A stretch of DNA of 64,000 nucleotides from Oerskovia paurometabola (GCF_016907365.1 NZ_JAFBBV010000001.1:3720001-3784000); one strand, 5' to 3'; positions 38,809-48,653 are shown, counted from the first letter of the stretch. Notes: generated from the letters alone by a model not told the origin. Made by a program: numbers and translations.

Positions 38809-40248
38809 TCAGGTGCCCTGGCGTGCAGCGAGGGACCAGCGGGCCCCGTCGCTGGAGTCCTCGACGACGACCCCGGCGACCGCGAGGCGGTCCCGGATCG
38901 CGTCGGAGGTGGCGAAGTCGCGCGCGGCCCGTGCCTGCGCGCGGGCGTCGAGCTCGGCGGTGACGACCGCGTCGAGCGCCTGCCGGTACCGGGTGTCCCC
39001 GGCGTCGGCCCACTGCTCGCCCGCGGGGTCGAGCCCCAGGACGTCGAGCATCGCCCGGAGGGCGACGAGGTGGTGCCGCGCGACGGCGTCCGCGGCCGGC
39101 GAGCGGTCGGCGAGCGCCGAGTTCCCGGCGCGCAGGTGCTCGTGCACGACCGCGAGGGCCGCGGGCACGTTGAGGTCGTCGTCCATCGCGGACACGAAGG
39201 CCGCCGGGAGCTCGGCCTGGCGCACGTCGACCGCGTCGATCGTCCCGACGCGCTCGCCCGCGCGCTGCACGAACCCGCTGAGCCGCTCCCACGTGGCCTC
39301 GGCCTCGGTCACGGTGTCCTGGGTCCACTCGAGCATCGAGCGGTACTGGACCGCGGCGAGCGCGTAGCGCAGCACGGCCGGGGTGGTCGTGCTGAGCACC
39401 TCGCGCACGAGCAGCCCGTTGCCGAGGGACTTGCTCATCTTGGCGCCGCCCTGCGTGACCCACGCGGAGTGGAGCCAGTACTGGGCGAACCCGTCGCCGG
39501 CGGCACGGGACTGGGCCTGCTCGTTCTCGTGGTGCGGGAACCGCAGGTCGAGGCCGCCCCCGTGGATGTCGAACGTGCTGCCGAGGTAGCGGTGGGCCAT
39601 GGCCGAGCACTCGAGGTGCCAGCCGGGGCGTCCGCGCCCGAACGGGGTGTCCCACGAGGCCGTGGCCGGCTCACCGGGCTTGGGGGCCTTCCAGAGCGCG
39701 AAGTCGCGGGGGTCGCGCTTGAGGGACTCCTCGGCCGAGTCCGCGGGAGCAGGCGTGAGGTCCTCGAGCCGCTGGTTGGTGAGCGAGCCGTAGTCGGCCC
39801 ACGAGCGCACGTCGAACCACACGTCGCCGGGTCCGGTCGTGTAGGCGTGACCGGAGTCGACGAGCCGCTGCATGAGCTCGACCATGTCCGTGACGTGCCC
39901 CGTGGCGCGCGGCTCGTAGGTGGGCGGCGCGACGCCCAGGGCGTCGTAGGCCGCGGTGAACTCGCGCTCGTAGGTCGCGGCCCACGCCCACCAGGGCTCG
40001 CCGGCGTCGGCGGACTTGGCGAGGATCTTGTCGTCGATGTCGGTGACGTTGCGGATGAGGGTCACGCGCGAGCCCGTGCGGCGCAGCCAGCGCACGAGCA
40101 CGTCGAAGGCCACGGCCGAGCGCATGTGCCCGATGTGCGGCGCCGACTGGACCGTCGCCCCGCACAGGTAGATGCCGACCTCACCCTGGGTCTGAGGGAT
40201 GAAGGCGCGCACGTCCCGCGTCGCGGTGTCGAACAGTCGAAGGCTCAC
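38809..40248 (-). CDS. cysS: Cysteinyl-tRNA synthetase
   Basis: Class I aminoacyl-tRNA synthetase (479 residues) that charges tRNA-Cys. HIGH motif in [10 protein letters not shown] (near 38-44), zinc-binding Cys29 in [19 protein letters not shown] and [14 protein letters not shown] with the other zinc ligands, and KMSKSLGN for ATP. The start is GTG 40248 (reading [13 protein letters not shown]); a longer opening continues into the PPOX gene in another frame and is rejected. The MshC paralogue is unlikely because the full-length anticodon-binding C-terminus is present. Confidence 0.95.
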   Translation of the reverse strand: MSLRLFDTATRDVRAFIPQTQGEVGIYLCGATVQSAPHIGHMRSAVAFDVLVRWLRRTGSRVTLIRNVTDIDDKILAKSADAGEPWWAWAATYEREFTAAYDALGVAPPTYEPRATGHVTDMVELMQRLVDSGHAYTTGPGDVWFDVRSWADYGSLTNQRLEDLTPAPADSAEESLKRDPRDFALWKAPKPGEPATASWDTPFGRGRPGWHLECSAMAHRYLGSTFDIHGGGLDLRFPHHENEQAQSRAAGDGFAQYWLHSAWVTQGGAKMSKSLGNGLLVREVLSTTTPAVLRYALAAVQYRSMLEWTQDTVTEAEATWERLSGFVQRAGERVGTIDAVDVRQAELPAAFVSAMDDDLNVPAALAVVHEHLRAGNSALADRSPAADAVARHHLVALRAMLDVLGLDPAGEQWADAGDTRYRQALDAVVTAELDARAQARAARDFATSDAIRDRLAVAGVVVEDSSDGARWSLAARQGT

Positions 40249-40352
40249 GCCCGCAAGGTTACCGGGGCGCACCCCTCCCGGCAGAACCCGCCCTCCCGTG
40301 GGCGGCGTCCGGGTGCGCGTCCTCACCCGACGGAGCGGGTCGGGCAGCCCTG

Positions 40353-40748
40353 TCAGTCGCGCCAGTGGACCTTCGTCGGGCGCACGCGCACGACCACGCG
40401 GCGGTTGTCGGTGCCGTCGTCGCCCGTGTAGCGCTCGGCGCCCGTGTACTTCTGGGCGAGGGCGTGGATGAGCGAGGCGGACGGGTCTTCCTCGATCGCG
40501 GCCTCGCCGCGGACCTCGAGGTACCGGTAGGGCGCTTCGCGGGGGTAGACGAGCACGCTCAGGCGCGGGTCGCGCTGCAGGTTGTCGGTCTTGCGGCGGC
40601 CGTGGATCGTCGAGAAGAGGACGTCGTCGCCGTCGCGCGCGACCCACACGACCGAGGTCTGCGGGCTGCCGTCGGCCTCGATCGTGGCCACGGTCGCGAA
40701 CTCGGGGGCGTCGAGGAGCGCCTTGGCGGCGTCGGGAAGGCTCGTCAT
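40353..40748 (-). CDS. PPOX-class F420/flavin-dependent enzyme
   Basis: Split-barrel protein (131 residues) of the pyridoxamine-oxidase-like class, many members of which use F420 in actinobacteria. Signs: [20 protein letters not shown] (first strand pair), [24 protein letters not shown] (cofactor phosphate contacts in this family) and the ending [12 protein letters not shown]. There is no membrane segment. The reaction is not known. It is on the same strand as cysS downstream (104-base gap) and 87 bases downstream of the aldolase-like gene. Confidence 0.85.
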   Translation of the reverse strand: MTSLPDAAKALLDAPEFATVATIEADGSPQTSVVWVARDGDDVLFSTIHGRRKTDNLQRDPRLSVLVYPREAPYRYLEVRGEAAIEEDPSASLIHALAQKYTGAERYTGDDGTDNRRVVVRVRPTKVHWRD

Positions 40749-40835
40749 GACGTGCTCAATCGCCCGGCCCGCACGCCTATTCCCGAAACACCGGACTTCT
40801 CACCACCTGGACACGCACCGTGCCCGACGGCGCCG

Positions 40836-42164
40836 CTAGCCGAAGTTCCTGCCCTCGCCCCGGTAGGTGGGGACCTCCTCGACCACCTGGTCGCCGCGCA
40901 CGAGGTGCACGCGGTCGAAGCGCTCCATGAGCTCGCCGGCCTTGGCGTGCCGGAACCAGACCCGGTCGCCCACGGCGAGCCGTCGCTCGGCCCCGCGCGT
41001 GGCCCGCAGCGGGGTCTGGACCTCGCCCACGCCCTCCGAGGACGTGAGCCGCCACCCGGGCTCGACGACGCGCGGCACACGCAGCGCCCCGGCGGGGCCC
41101 GAGGCCACGTAGCCGCCCGCGAACGCGGTCGCGTAGCCGGGCGCGGGCACGCGCACCACGTCGAGCCCGAAGTACGCGGACGGGTGCGGGGCGAACGACC
41201 GGTAGCCGTCGAACAGCCCGGGGACGTACAGCCCCGAGCCAGAGGTCACCTCGGTCACGACCGGGTCCGAGGCGGACGTCTCGAGCGACCCCGTGCCGCC
41301 CGAGTTCACGAGGTCCAGCTCGTACCCGACGGCGTCGCTCACGGCCGCGAGCACATCGGCCCGGCGCGTGGCCAGGTCCGCGACCGAGGCCTTCTTGACG
41401 AGCCGTACCGCGGGGCTCGTGTCGGGCAGGCCCGCGACCTGCGCCTCGTAGAACATCAGGCCACGCACGCGCAGGCCGGGGGTGTCGGCGACGACCCGCG
41501 CGAGGGCCCGCGCCTCGGCGGCCGTGTGGACGGGCGAGCGGCGGGTCCCGAGGTGGACGGTGAACGGACCGATGCCCAGGCGCAGCGACGCGTCGACGTC
41601 GAGGCAGAGCAGGACGGGCGGCCCGTCCGGCGCCCCGCCGCGGTCCTCGCCCGGGTGGTGGCCCGCGAGCGCGGCGGCGACGAGCGCGACCTGCGCGACG
41701 TCGTCGACCATGAGGGTGATCTCGCGGCGTGCCGCCGGGTCCGCGGCGAGCTCGGCGAGCGCCCGGCGGTCGACCGTCGGGTACGCGACCAGGACGTCGC
41801 GCGCGCCCTCCTCGACGAGCCACAGGGCCTCCGCGAGCGAGTACGCCATGATCCCCGCGAAGCCCAGCTCGCCCGCGCGCCGGACGAGCGAGCGCACGCG
41901 CACCGACTTGGACGCGAGCCGCACGGGCACGCCGCCCGCACGGGCCAGGAGGTCACGCGCGTTGGCGTCGAACACGTCGAGGTCGACGACCGCGACGGGG
42001 CCCGGGACGCGCTCGGTCGCGGCCGACAGCCGGTCGCCGAGCGTTCGGGCCTCGGCCGCGGCCGACGCGTCGTGCGCTCCCTGTCCCCCGGGGCTCGACC
42101 GCCCCCGGGACCAGGACGGGGTGGACGGGTCCTGCGCGCTGCGCTGCACGGGCGTCGTCGTCAT
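40836..42164 (-). CDS. PLP-dependent amino acid deaminase/aldolase (D-threonine aldolase-like)
   Basis: Fold-type III PLP enzyme (442 residues) with an alanine-racemase N-terminal barrel. The PLP lysine is in VRLASKSVRV (near residue 84), and the family context includes FAGIMAYSLAEALWL, VLLCLDVDASLRLG, LVNSGGTGSLETS and the metal-binding C-terminus FRHAKAGELMERFD. The first 40 residues are low-complexity. Related enzymes act on D-threonine or D-serine; the substrate here is not known. It is divergent from the FAD-linked oxidase gene (36 bases). Confidence 0.82.
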   Translation of the reverse strand: MTTTPVQRSAQDPSTPSWSRGRSSPGGQGAHDASAAAEARTLGDRLSAATERVPGPVAVVDLDVFDANARDLLARAGGVPVRLASKSVRVRSLVRRAGELGFAGIMAYSLAEALWLVEEGARDVLVAYPTVDRRALAELAADPAARREITLMVDDVAQVALVAAALAGHHPGEDRGGAPDGPPVLLCLDVDASLRLGIGPFTVHLGTRRSPVHTAAEARALARVVADTPGLRVRGLMFYEAQVAGLPDTSPAVRLVKKASVADLATRRADVLAAVSDAVGYELDLVNSGGTGSLETSASDPVVTEVTSGSGLYVPGLFDGYRSFAPHPSAYFGLDVVRVPAPGYATAFAGGYVASGPAGALRVPRVVEPGWRLTSSEGVGEVQTPLRATRGAERRLAVGDRVWFRHAKAGELMERFDRVHLVRGDQVVEEVPTYRGEGRNFG

Positions 42165-42200
42165 GGAAAGAAACCTACCCCTCGTGAGACAGTGCGTGGT

Positions 42201-43604
42201 GTGACGAGCCAGCAGGCTCCCGGTTCATGGACGAACTGGGCGCGAAACCAGACCGCCGTTCCCCTGCACCGTGCCGCCCCGCGCGACACCGACGAGCTCT
42301 CCCAGGTCGTGCGACGAGCCGCGGCCGACGGCCACCGGGTACGGGCCGTCGGCGCGGGGCACTCGTTCACGGGCGCCGCCGTGACCGACGGAGTGCTCGT
42401 GAGCCTCGACGCGCTCGGGACCGTCGAGGACGTGACCCGGACCGATACCGGCGCGCGCGTGACCGTGGGGGCCGGCATCCGCCTGCACCGCCTCAACGCG
42501 GTGCTCGCGTCCGCGGGCCTCGCGATGCGCAACCTCGGGGACATCGACCGGCAGTCGGTCGCGGGCGCGATCTCGACCGGCACGCACGGCACGGGCGCCT
42601 CGCTCGGCGGGCTCGCGACGCAGGTGCGCGGCGTGCGCGTGGTCGGTGCCGACGGCTCGGTGACCGAGGCGACGCCCGAGCAGGACCCCGACCTGTTCGA
42701 GGCGAGCCGCCTGGGCCTCGGCAGCACGGGCGTGCTGGCCGCGGTGACGCTCGACGTGGTGCCCGCGTTCCACCTGCGCGCCCAGGAGGAGCCCTGGCCG
42801 CTCGACCGGGTCCTCGAGGAGCTCAGCACGGCGTCGGGCGGGCGCGGCGGCGGGACGGACGCCGAGGGCCTCGAGAACGCGCACGACCACTTCGAGTTCT
42901 ACTGGTTCCCGCACACGCGCCGAGCGCTCACCAAGCGCAACGACCGCCTCGCACCCGACGACGAGGCCGCTGCCGTCCTGCGCACGGCCCGCGGCGAGCG
43001 GCCCGGCGCCGTGACGCGCGCCCGCTCGTGGGTCGACGAGGAGCTGCTGTCCAACGGGCTGTTCGAGGTCGTCAACCGCGTGGCGACCGTGGCGCCCCGG
43101 GCGACCCCGCGGATCAACGCCCTGTCGGCGCGAGCGCTCGCCCCGCGCACGTACGTCGCGCCCTCGCACGAGGTGTTCGTGTCGCCGCGCCGCGTGCGCT
43201 TCCGCGAGATGGAGTACGCGGTGCCGCGTGCCGAGCTCGTGAACGTGCTCGAGGAGATCGACGCCTGGGTCCGGGCGTCGGGCGAGAACGTCCCGTTCCC
43301 GGTCGAGGTCCGCTTCGCGGCCGCTGACGACGTGTGGCTCTCCACGGCCAACGGCCGCGACAGCGCCTACGTCGCGGTCCACCAGTACGCACGGCTCCCG
43401 CACGAACGCTACTTCGAGGGCGTCGAGAAGATCGTCGCGGGCGTCGGCGGTCGGCCGCACTGGGGCAAGCTCCACACGCTCGGCGCCGCGGACCTCGCCG
43501 AGCGCTACCCGCGCTTCGAGGACTTCCGTCGGGTCCGCGCGCAGGCCGACCCTGCGGGCGTCTTCGCCAACCCGTACACGGACCAGGTCTTCGGGCCGCG
43601 CTGA
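42201..43604 (+). CDS. FAD-linked sugar-lactone oxidase (D-arabinono-1,4-lactone oxidase family)
   Basis: Flavin oxidase of 467 residues. N-terminal FAD-binding domain: VRAVGAGHSFTGAAV, NLGDIDRQSVAGAISTGTHGTG and LGLGSTGVLAAVTL. C-terminal ALO domain ending GRPHWGKLHTL and FANPYTDQVF. The His of GAGHS is the usual covalent flavin site. Members oxidise arabinono- or gulono-lactones or alditols; the substrate here is unassigned. GTG 42201 is chosen (VTSQQAPGSW); earlier in-frame openings overlap the divergent aldolase-like gene. It ends 7 bases from the convergent TetR gene. Confidence 0.9.
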   Translation: MTSQQAPGSWTNWARNQTAVPLHRAAPRDTDELSQVVRRAAADGHRVRAVGAGHSFTGAAVTDGVLVSLDALGTVEDVTRTDTGARVTVGAGIRLHRLNAVLASAGLAMRNLGDIDRQSVAGAISTGTHGTGASLGGLATQVRGVRVVGADGSVTEATPEQDPDLFEASRLGLGSTGVLAAVTLDVVPAFHLRAQEEPWPLDRVLEELSTASGGRGGGTDAEGLENAHDHFEFYWFPHTRRALTKRNDRLAPDDEAAAVLRTARGERPGAVTRARSWVDEELLSNGLFEVVNRVATVAPRATPRINALSARALAPRTYVAPSHEVFVSPRRVRFREMEYAVPRAELVNVLEEIDAWVRASGENVPFPVEVRFAAADDVWLSTANGRDSAYVAVHQYARLPHERYFEGVEKIVAGVGGRPHWGKLHTLGAADLAERYPRFEDFRRVRAQADPAGVFANPYTDQVFGPR

Positions 43605-43611
43605 GGCGCGC

Positions 43612-44295
43612 CTACCGCGCGGCGGGAGCGGCGGCGTCGGGCCCTGCGTCAGGCGGTGCTCCAGGCCCAGCGACCGGGCGTGCGCCGGGAGCCGCCCCGT
43701 CGGGGTGCACCACGAGCGACAGGACGTAGTCCGCGAGCGCGTGGAAGCTGCGGATCGCGGCGTCGTCGTCCTGCTGGACGAGCCAGGCGATCTCGATGCC
43801 GTCGATGTAGCCCGCGACGATGCGCGACAGGAAGGGCGTGTCGATCGAGTAGGTGATCCCCGCGATCCGCGAGAGCTGGTCGAGGATGCCCTGCGTCATG
43901 GCCCAGGTCTGCTCGAGGTGCGCCTTCGCCACGGGGCGCAGCGCGCGGTTGCGCGAGCCCGCGGTCGCGAACTCGAACGTCAGCAGGCGCATGTGCCGTC
44001 GCGGTGTCAGGCCCTCCCACAGCCCGTCGGCCGCCGCGTGGGCGATCTCGTACACGTCCTTCGTGGGGTCCATCGCCATGCGGACCGGTTCCGAGGCGAC
44101 GACCGCGAGGCTGTGCCCCATGGCGCGGAGCATCGCGTCCTTGTCCTCGAAGCAGTAGTGCACCGTGCCCAACGAGATCCCGGCCTCGGCCGCGACGCCT
44201 CGGACCGTCACGGCCTCGACGCCGTCCCGGACGGCGATGGACATCGCGGCGTCGACGATCTGCGCCCGACGTTCCTCGATCGACATGCGGTTCAT
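43612..44295 (-). CDS. TetR/AcrR-family transcriptional regulator
   Basis: Repressor-type protein (227 residues). The N-terminal HTH is clear: RRAQIVDAAMSIAVRDG, VTVRGVAAEAGISLGTVHYCF and EDKDAMLRA. The C-terminal ligand domain is BetI-like in length and pattern (HLEQTWAMTQGILDQL), ending in a Pro/Ala-rich tail. It is divergent from the lipoprotein gene at 44499, so it may control itself and that gene; the 203-base gap (44296-44498) contains an AT-richer stretch, CAATGTCGTATTTTCG (44378-44393), in an otherwise GC-rich region. Ligand unknown. Confidence 0.92.
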   Translation of the reverse strand: MNRMSIEERRAQIVDAAMSIAVRDGVEAVTVRGVAAEAGISLGTVHYCFEDKDAMLRAMGHSLAVVASEPVRMAMDPTKDVYEIAHAAADGLWEGLTPRRHMRLLTFEFATAGSRNRALRPVAKAHLEQTWAMTQGILDQLSRIAGITYSIDTPFLSRIVAGYIDGIEIAWLVQQDDDAAIRSFHALADYVLSLVVHPDGAAPGARPVAGPGAPPDAGPDAAAPAAR

Positions 44296-44498
44296 CGTCG
44301 ACCTCCCTCATGACCACGCAGCGGCAGCACGACGGTGCAGGAACGCGCCGTCGTCGTCGCTGTCCACCATGCCTTCAATGTCGTATTTTCGCACGTGGGG
44401 GACGTTTCCCCGGCCATCTCGCGTCCAGCTGGTGGACGGGACGTGGCAGGCTGTGACCGGGGCCCTGAAGGGGCCCGACCGTCGCCGAGAGGATCCCC

Positions 44499-45068
44499 GT
44501 GCACCACCCGAGCCGCCCGCTCGCCGTCGCCGTGGTCGTCGCCACCGTGAGCGCACTGCTCACCGCGTGCGGGACGAGCGCTCCCCCCGCCGCCCCGACC
44601 GCCCAGACCTTCGAGGTCCCCGACAGCGCGGTGGGCGCGAGCGTGACGACCCCCGAGACCTGGGACCGCGCCGGGCAGAGCGCCCCGCTCGTCGTCCGGT
44701 CGACGACCCCCTTCGGGGACCCCGGCTTCACGGCCAACGTCGTCGTCACGACGAGCGAGCCCGGCACCGCGACGCTCGCGGAGCGGACCGCCGAGGCGGC
44801 CGAGGCTCTCCAGACGTCCGACGACGTGCAGATGGACCCGACCCAGCCGGGCCCGGTCACGGTCGTGGGTCTGCCCGCCTACCGGCTCGGGGCCACGCGC
44901 ACGGTCGACGGCATCCCCGTGACCCAGGTCGAGACGGTCGTCGAGGTCCCGACGCCCGCAGGGTCGGCGTTCGTCTACGTCACCGAGACCTACGCGACGG
45001 GCGACGCCGAGGGCGCGGCCCAGGCCCGCGCGGTCACCGACAGCCTGGTCGTCACGCCCGCGGGCTGA
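44499..45068 (+). CDS. Probable lipoprotein of unknown function
   Basis: Protein of 189 residues with a signal peptide and lipobox LLTAC (Cys24), then a Pro/Ala-rich linker and a globular domain (FEVPDSAVGASVTTPETW, GFTANVVVTTSEPG, YRLGATRTVDGIPVTQVETVVE). The domain layout recalls the LpqN-type actinobacterial lipoproteins, but the match is by eye only. The start is GTG 44499, preceded by GAGGA. It is divergent from the TetR gene. Confidence 0.7.
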   Translation: MHHPSRPLAVAVVVATVSALLTACGTSAPPAAPTAQTFEVPDSAVGASVTTPETWDRAGQSAPLVVRSTTPFGDPGFTANVVVTTSEPGTATLAERTAEAAEALQTSDDVQMDPTQPGPVTVVGLPAYRLGATRTVDGIPVTQVETVVEVPTPAGSAFVYVTETYATGDAEGAAQARAVTDSLVVTPAG

Positions 45069-45123
45069 TGTCCTGGTCCGCCCCCCGGTGCGGCCGGGAC
45101 GGGTGGGCCGTCCGGCCGGTCGG

Positions 45124-45609
45124 TCAGTCGGCGCGCACGACCAGGGCGGTCGCGAGCGCCGCGACGCCCTCACCGCGCCCCGTCAGCCCCAGCCCGTCCG
45201 TCGTGGTCGCCGTGAGGGTCACGGGGGCGCCGGCGGCAGCACTCAGCGCCGCCTCGCCCTCGGCACGGCGCGGCCCGAGCCGGGGCCGGTTGCCGACGAC
45301 CTGGACCGCCACGTTGCCGATCTCGTACCCCGCCGCGCGCACCCGTCGGGCGGCCTCGGCGAGCAACGACGCACCGCTGGCTCCGGACCACTCGGGGGCG
45401 CTCGTGCCGAAGTTCGAGCCGAGGTCCCCGAGCCCTGCTGCGGAGAAGAGGGCGTCGGCGGCCGCGTGCGCGGCCACGTCGGCGTCCGAGTGGCCTGCCA
45501 GGCCCCGTTCTCCGGGCCAGTGGAGTCCCGCCAGCCAGAGGTCGCGTTCCTCGCCCACAGGGGCGTACGCGTGGACGTCGGTCCCGATGCCGGTCCGCGG
45601 GAGGTTCAT
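45124..45609 (-). CDS. ispF: 2-C-methyl-D-erythritol 2,4-cyclodiphosphate synthase
   Basis: MEP-pathway enzyme (161 residues), fifth step to isoprenoid precursors. Metal ligands in GTDVHAY (Asp10, His12) and the [11 protein letters not shown] motif; [16 protein letters not shown] closes the active site. The loop usually read GDIGxHF is [10 protein letters not shown] here, so a His is replaced by Asn. ATG 45609 overlaps the ispD stop (ATGA), so the two are coupled. Confidence 0.96.
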   Translation of the reverse strand: MNLPRTGIGTDVHAYAPVGEERDLWLAGLHWPGERGLAGHSDADVAAHAAADALFSAAGLGDLGSNFGTSAPEWSGASGASLLAEAARRVRAAGYEIGNVAVQVVGNRPRLGPRRAEGEAALSAAAGAPVTLTATTTDGLGLTGRGEGVAALATALVVRAD

Positions 45610-46364
45610 CGCCCGTCCTCCGTCAGCAGCTTCTCGATGTAGTAGAAGTCGCGCGCGGTCGTGACCTTCATCGCGAGCTCGTCGCCGTCGACCACGAACA
45701 CGTCCTCACCCAGGGCCTCGACGAGCGAGGCGTCGTCCGTCGCCGCCGTGGCCTCCGTACGGGCGCGCGCGGCGCCTGCGGAGTGCGCGCGCACCAGGAG
45801 CGCCCGGTCGAACGCCTGGGGGGTCTGGACCGCGCGCAGCAGCGTCCGGGCCGGGGTCGAGGCGACCCGCTCGACCCCTGCGGGCAGCGCGCCGCGGGCG
45901 TCCTCCACCGGGCCGCGCGGGGCCAGGATCTTGACGGTGTCCATCACGGGGAGCCCGGGGATGACGGCCTGGTGGCCGGCCTTGACGGTCTCGACGACCC
46001 GACGGATCATCGCGGCCGGCGCGAGGGGGCGCGCGGCATCGTGCACCACGACCGTGTCGATGTCCGCGCGTGCCCGCGTCAGCCCGGCCGCGACCGAGGA
46101 CTGGCGTGTGGTCCCGCCGGCGACGACGACCACGGGCACGCTCACGTGCGGGTCGTGCTCCAGGACGTCCGACATGACCGAGACGAGCCCGTTCGGTGCC
46201 GTGACGACGAGAGCGTCGACCACTCCCGAGGCGGTCAGGCGTCGGGCCGCGTGCAGGACGAGCGGGAGGCCGCGCAGCGGGACGAGAGCCTTGGGAAGGT
46301 CGAAACCGAGGCGGGTGCCGGATCCGGCGGCGGTCAGGATGGCGAGGGTCGTCACACCGATCAC
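45606..46364 (-). CDS. ispD: 2-C-methyl-D-erythritol 4-phosphate cytidylyltransferase
   Basis: MEP-pathway enzyme (252 residues) forming CDP-methylerythritol. Nucleotide-binding N-terminus [20 protein letters not shown], plus [18 protein letters not shown] and [11 protein letters not shown]. Start is GTG 46364 or GTG 46355 (VTTLAIL), which differ by three residues; neither is proven. It lies downstream of carD on the same strand with a terminator between them, as at other actinobacterial loci. Confidence 0.95.
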   Translation of the reverse strand: MIGVTTLAILTAAGSGTRLGFDLPKALVPLRGLPLVLHAARRLTASGVVDALVVTAPNGLVSVMSDVLEHDPHVSVPVVVVAGGTTRQSSVAAGLTRARADIDTVVVHDAARPLAPAAMIRRVVETVKAGHQAVIPGLPVMDTVKILAPRGPVEDARGALPAGVERVASTPARTLLRAVQTPQAFDRALLVRAHSAGAARARTEATAATDDASLVEALGEDVFVVDGDELAMKVTTARDFYYIEKLLTEDGR

Positions 46365-46466
46365 GGTAGACGATCTCGGCCTGCGGACCGTCCTCGGCCC
46401 GCTGACGAGACGACCGGTCGCGCGGAGCCGCTCTCGCGCACCCTCGCGCGGGGCGTCCGTGAACGA

Positions 46467-46503
46467 CGACGACGCACGGACCGGGTAGGTCCGTGCGTCG
46501 TCG
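46467..46503 (-). terminator. Terminator of carD
   Basis: A perfect 16-bp stem (46467-46482 with 46488-46503) with a GGGTA loop, 24 bases after the carD stop. Confidence 0.75.
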
Positions 46504-46526
46504 GTGGTGCGTGGGTGAGGCTCTGC

Positions 46527-47009
46527 TCAGGAAGCCAGGACCTCGTCGAGGATGGCCTCGGCCTTGTCCTCCTCGGTGTGCTCGGCCAGGGCCAGCTCCG
46601 AGACCAGGATCTGTCGAGCCTTCGCCAGCATGCGCTTCTCCCCGGCCGAGAGGCCGCGGTCCGCGTCACGCCGGGAGAGGTCGCGGACGACCTCCGCCAC
46701 CTTGATCACGTCGCCCGAGGCCAGCTTCTCGAGGTTGGCCTTGTAGCGGCGCGACCAGTTGGTCGGCTCTTCGGTGTATGGTGCGCGAAGAACTTCGAAG
46801 ACCTTGTCGAGGCCTTCCTGGCCGACGACGTCGCGGACGCCCACCAGGTCGACGTTGTCCGCCGGGACCTCGATCGTCAGGTCGCCCTGAGCCACCTTGA
46901 GCTTCAGGTAGATCTTGTCCTCCCCGCGGATGGTGCGGGTCTTGATCTCTTCGATCTTTGCGGCACCGTGATGTGGGTAGACAACGGTCTCGCCTACTGT
47001 GAACGTCAT
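46527..47009 (-). CDS. carD: CarD-type RNA polymerase-binding regulator
   Basis: Transcription factor (160 residues) that binds RNA polymerase and stabilises open complexes at many promoters. The N-terminal interaction domain starts [20 protein letters not shown], and the C-terminal DNA-contact domain includes [19 protein letters not shown] and [22 protein letters not shown]. The length and both domains match CarD. ATG 47009 follows AAAGGGG; in-frame sequence upstream is not conserved in character and is rejected. Confidence 0.95.
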   Translation of the reverse strand: MTFTVGETVVYPHHGAAKIEEIKTRTIRGEDKIYLKLKVAQGDLTIEVPADNVDLVGVRDVVGQEGLDKVFEVLRAPYTEEPTNWSRRYKANLEKLASGDVIKVAEVVRDLSRRDADRGLSAGEKRMLAKARQILVSELALAEHTEEDKAEAILDEVLAS

Positions 47010-47360
47010 CTGCAGATGTCCCCTTTCGCGGAGGTCGATCTTACCACGGGGGGTACCTCCGTTCCGAGCCCCTGCCCCGGCCCGCAGGCGCACCGTGCCA
47101 GCGTTTTTCCTGGTCACGCCACGGTCCGGCCAGCAGCCCGGCACGAATACCTACCGCCCGCCATGCCTGCGGACCGCCCGCAGCGCGCGAGCGGGGCCCC
47201 CTGCCGCCCTCGAGAGACCCTCCGCAGACCGCCGAGCCGGATCCCCCGGCGAGCGACTAGGCTGTGGTCATCTGCGCCCGGGGGGCGCCGGCGGCGCACG
47301 AGCCCGCCCGGCAACGCCTCCTGGGCCCACCGAGACTGACCGCAGCACATTGGAGCGCAC
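47010..47360. other. 351-base divergent intergenic region carD / lipoprotein
   Basis: No gene seen. On the minus strand TAAGAT (47038-47043) fits a carD -10 with a short leader. On the + strand TAGGCT (47258-47263) fits a -10 about 98 bases before the lipoprotein start. The rest is GC-rich with no repeat or riboswitch-like fold that I can support. Confidence 0.45.
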
Positions 47361-47846
47361 GTGACCCGCACCCCGTCCCGCCCGACCACGCCGCGCCGGT
47401 CGCTCATGCTCGCGATCCCCGTGATCGTGGCGAGCGCCGTCGCCGTGTCGGCCTGCTCACCCATCACGACGGACATCGCCTACTCGCCGTCCGACGGCAT
47501 CCGCGTCAACCTGACCGACGAGGTCCGGGCGCTGAACCTGCTCATCGTCTCGGAGGCCGAGGGCGAGCCGGGGACGCTGCTGGGCGGCGCCGCGAACGAC
47601 TCCGACGAGCCCGTCGAGATCACCATCGCCCCCGAGGGCACCGACCCGGTCGACGTCCCCCTCGAGGCCGGCGAGACGGTCTACTTCAGCGTCGACGACG
47701 GCTTCGAGGCGCAGTTCGGGAACATCGACGCCGCGCCCGGTGCGACGATCTCCGTCACGGTCACCGCGAGCACGGGCGAGTCCGAGACCGCTCAGGTCCC
47801 GGTCGTCAACGGCGCCCTCGAGGAGTACAAGGACTACCTGCCCTGA
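47361..47846 (+). CDS. Probable lipoprotein, small beta-rich domain
   Basis: Protein of 161 residues with an Arg-rich N-terminus, hydrophobic segment and lipobox VAVSAC (Cys32). The mature part is acidic and probably beta-stranded (DIAYSPSDGIRVNL, LNLLIVSEAEGEPGTL, GETVYFSVDDGF). The pattern recalls small DUF461/copper-chaperone-like lipoproteins, but there is no Met/His copper motif, so function is unassigned. GTG 47361 follows GGAG. A strong hairpin follows at 47910. Confidence 0.72.
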   Translation: MTRTPSRPTTPRRSLMLAIPVIVASAVAVSACSPITTDIAYSPSDGIRVNLTDEVRALNLLIVSEAEGEPGTLLGGAANDSDEPVEITIAPEGTDPVDVPLEAGETVYFSVDDGFEAQFGNIDAAPGATISVTVTASTGESETAQVPVVNGALEEYKDYLP

Positions 47847-47909
47847 TCGGCGGCTGACGGTTCGTCCCCCTGCCGGCACCGGCGCTGCGAGGGACGACGA
47901 GCCGTGCCC

Positions 47910-47946
47910 GACGGCGAGGCTCCCTCCTGGAGGGAGCCTCGCCGTC
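47910..47946 (+). terminator. Terminator after the lipoprotein gene
   Basis: A 16-bp perfect stem (47910-47925 with 47931-47946). The arm GACGGCGAGGC is shared with the hairpin at 48614. Confidence 0.75.
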
Positions 47947-48058
47947 GTGCTTCCAGGGCTCGTGCGCCGTACACGACGACGACTGTCGGCTACTGCCAGT
48001 AACATCCCGGTCATCGGGATCGGCCGACGTGGCCTCCCCTTCGTAGAAGCGGCCTTCC

Positions 48059-48598
48059 ATGGCAACAGCCCGTCCTCGCTCCGTCCGCACCGTCGCGGTC
48101 GCCGCAGGCCTCCTGACCTCCGCTCTCCTGCTCTCCGGGTGCGGCGCGATCATCGACTCGATCACCGGCCCGTCCGAGGCCCAGCGCGACGAGCCGGGCG
48201 GTGAGGTCACCGCGGCGTCCGACGCCGACGTCTTCTCGCTCCAGCTCGGCGACTGCATCAACGAGTCCGCCCCCGCGGAGACGGAGGAGACCGTCGAGTA
48301 CGAGTCGCTCCCCGTCGTGCCGTGCGCCGACCCCCACACGGGCGAGGTCTACGCCGAGCACGAGCTCCCGGCCGGCGAGTTCCCCGGCGACCAGGCCGTC
48401 TCCGACACCGGCATGGAGCACTGCTACTCGGTCTTCGAGGAGTTCGTCGGCCTCAGCTACGAGGAGTCGACGCTCGACTTCTGGGCCATGTTCCCCTCGC
48501 AGGAGAGCTGGGACATGGCGGACGACCGCACGATCCAGTGCTTCGTGGGTCCGGTCGAGGACACCGTGACGGGCACGCTCGAGGGCGCTGCCGTCTAG
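48059..48598 (+). CDS. Septum-formation-family lipoprotein
   Basis: Protein of 179 residues with a signal peptide and lipobox LLLSGC (Cys28). The mature domain matches the actinobacterial septum-formation (DUF4190-associated) pattern: FSLQLGDCINE, VPCADPHTGEVYAEHEL, HCYSVFEEFVG and IQCFVGP, with four cysteines likely paired in disulfides. The role in septation is by family name only. It is separated from the upstream lipoprotein gene by a terminator, so it is probably transcribed on its own. Confidence 0.8.
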   Translation: MATARPRSVRTVAVAAGLLTSALLLSGCGAIIDSITGPSEAQRDEPGGEVTAASDADVFSLQLGDCINESAPAETEETVEYESLPVVPCADPHTGEVYAEHELPAGEFPGDQAVSDTGMEHCYSVFEEFVGLSYEESTLDFWAMFPSQESWDMADDRTIQCFVGPVEDTVTGTLEGAAV

Positions 48599-48613
48599 CA
48601 CTCCCCGTGACGT

Positions 48614-48653
48614 CCGACGGCGAGGCCCCTCCGGGAGGGAGCCTCGCCGTCGG
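48614..48653. terminator. Bidirectional terminator, lipoprotein / pstB
   Basis: CCGACGGCGAGGC (48614-48626) pairs with GCCTCGCCGTCGG (48641-48653), extended inside by CCCT/AGGG. It lies between convergent genes. Confidence 0.7.
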
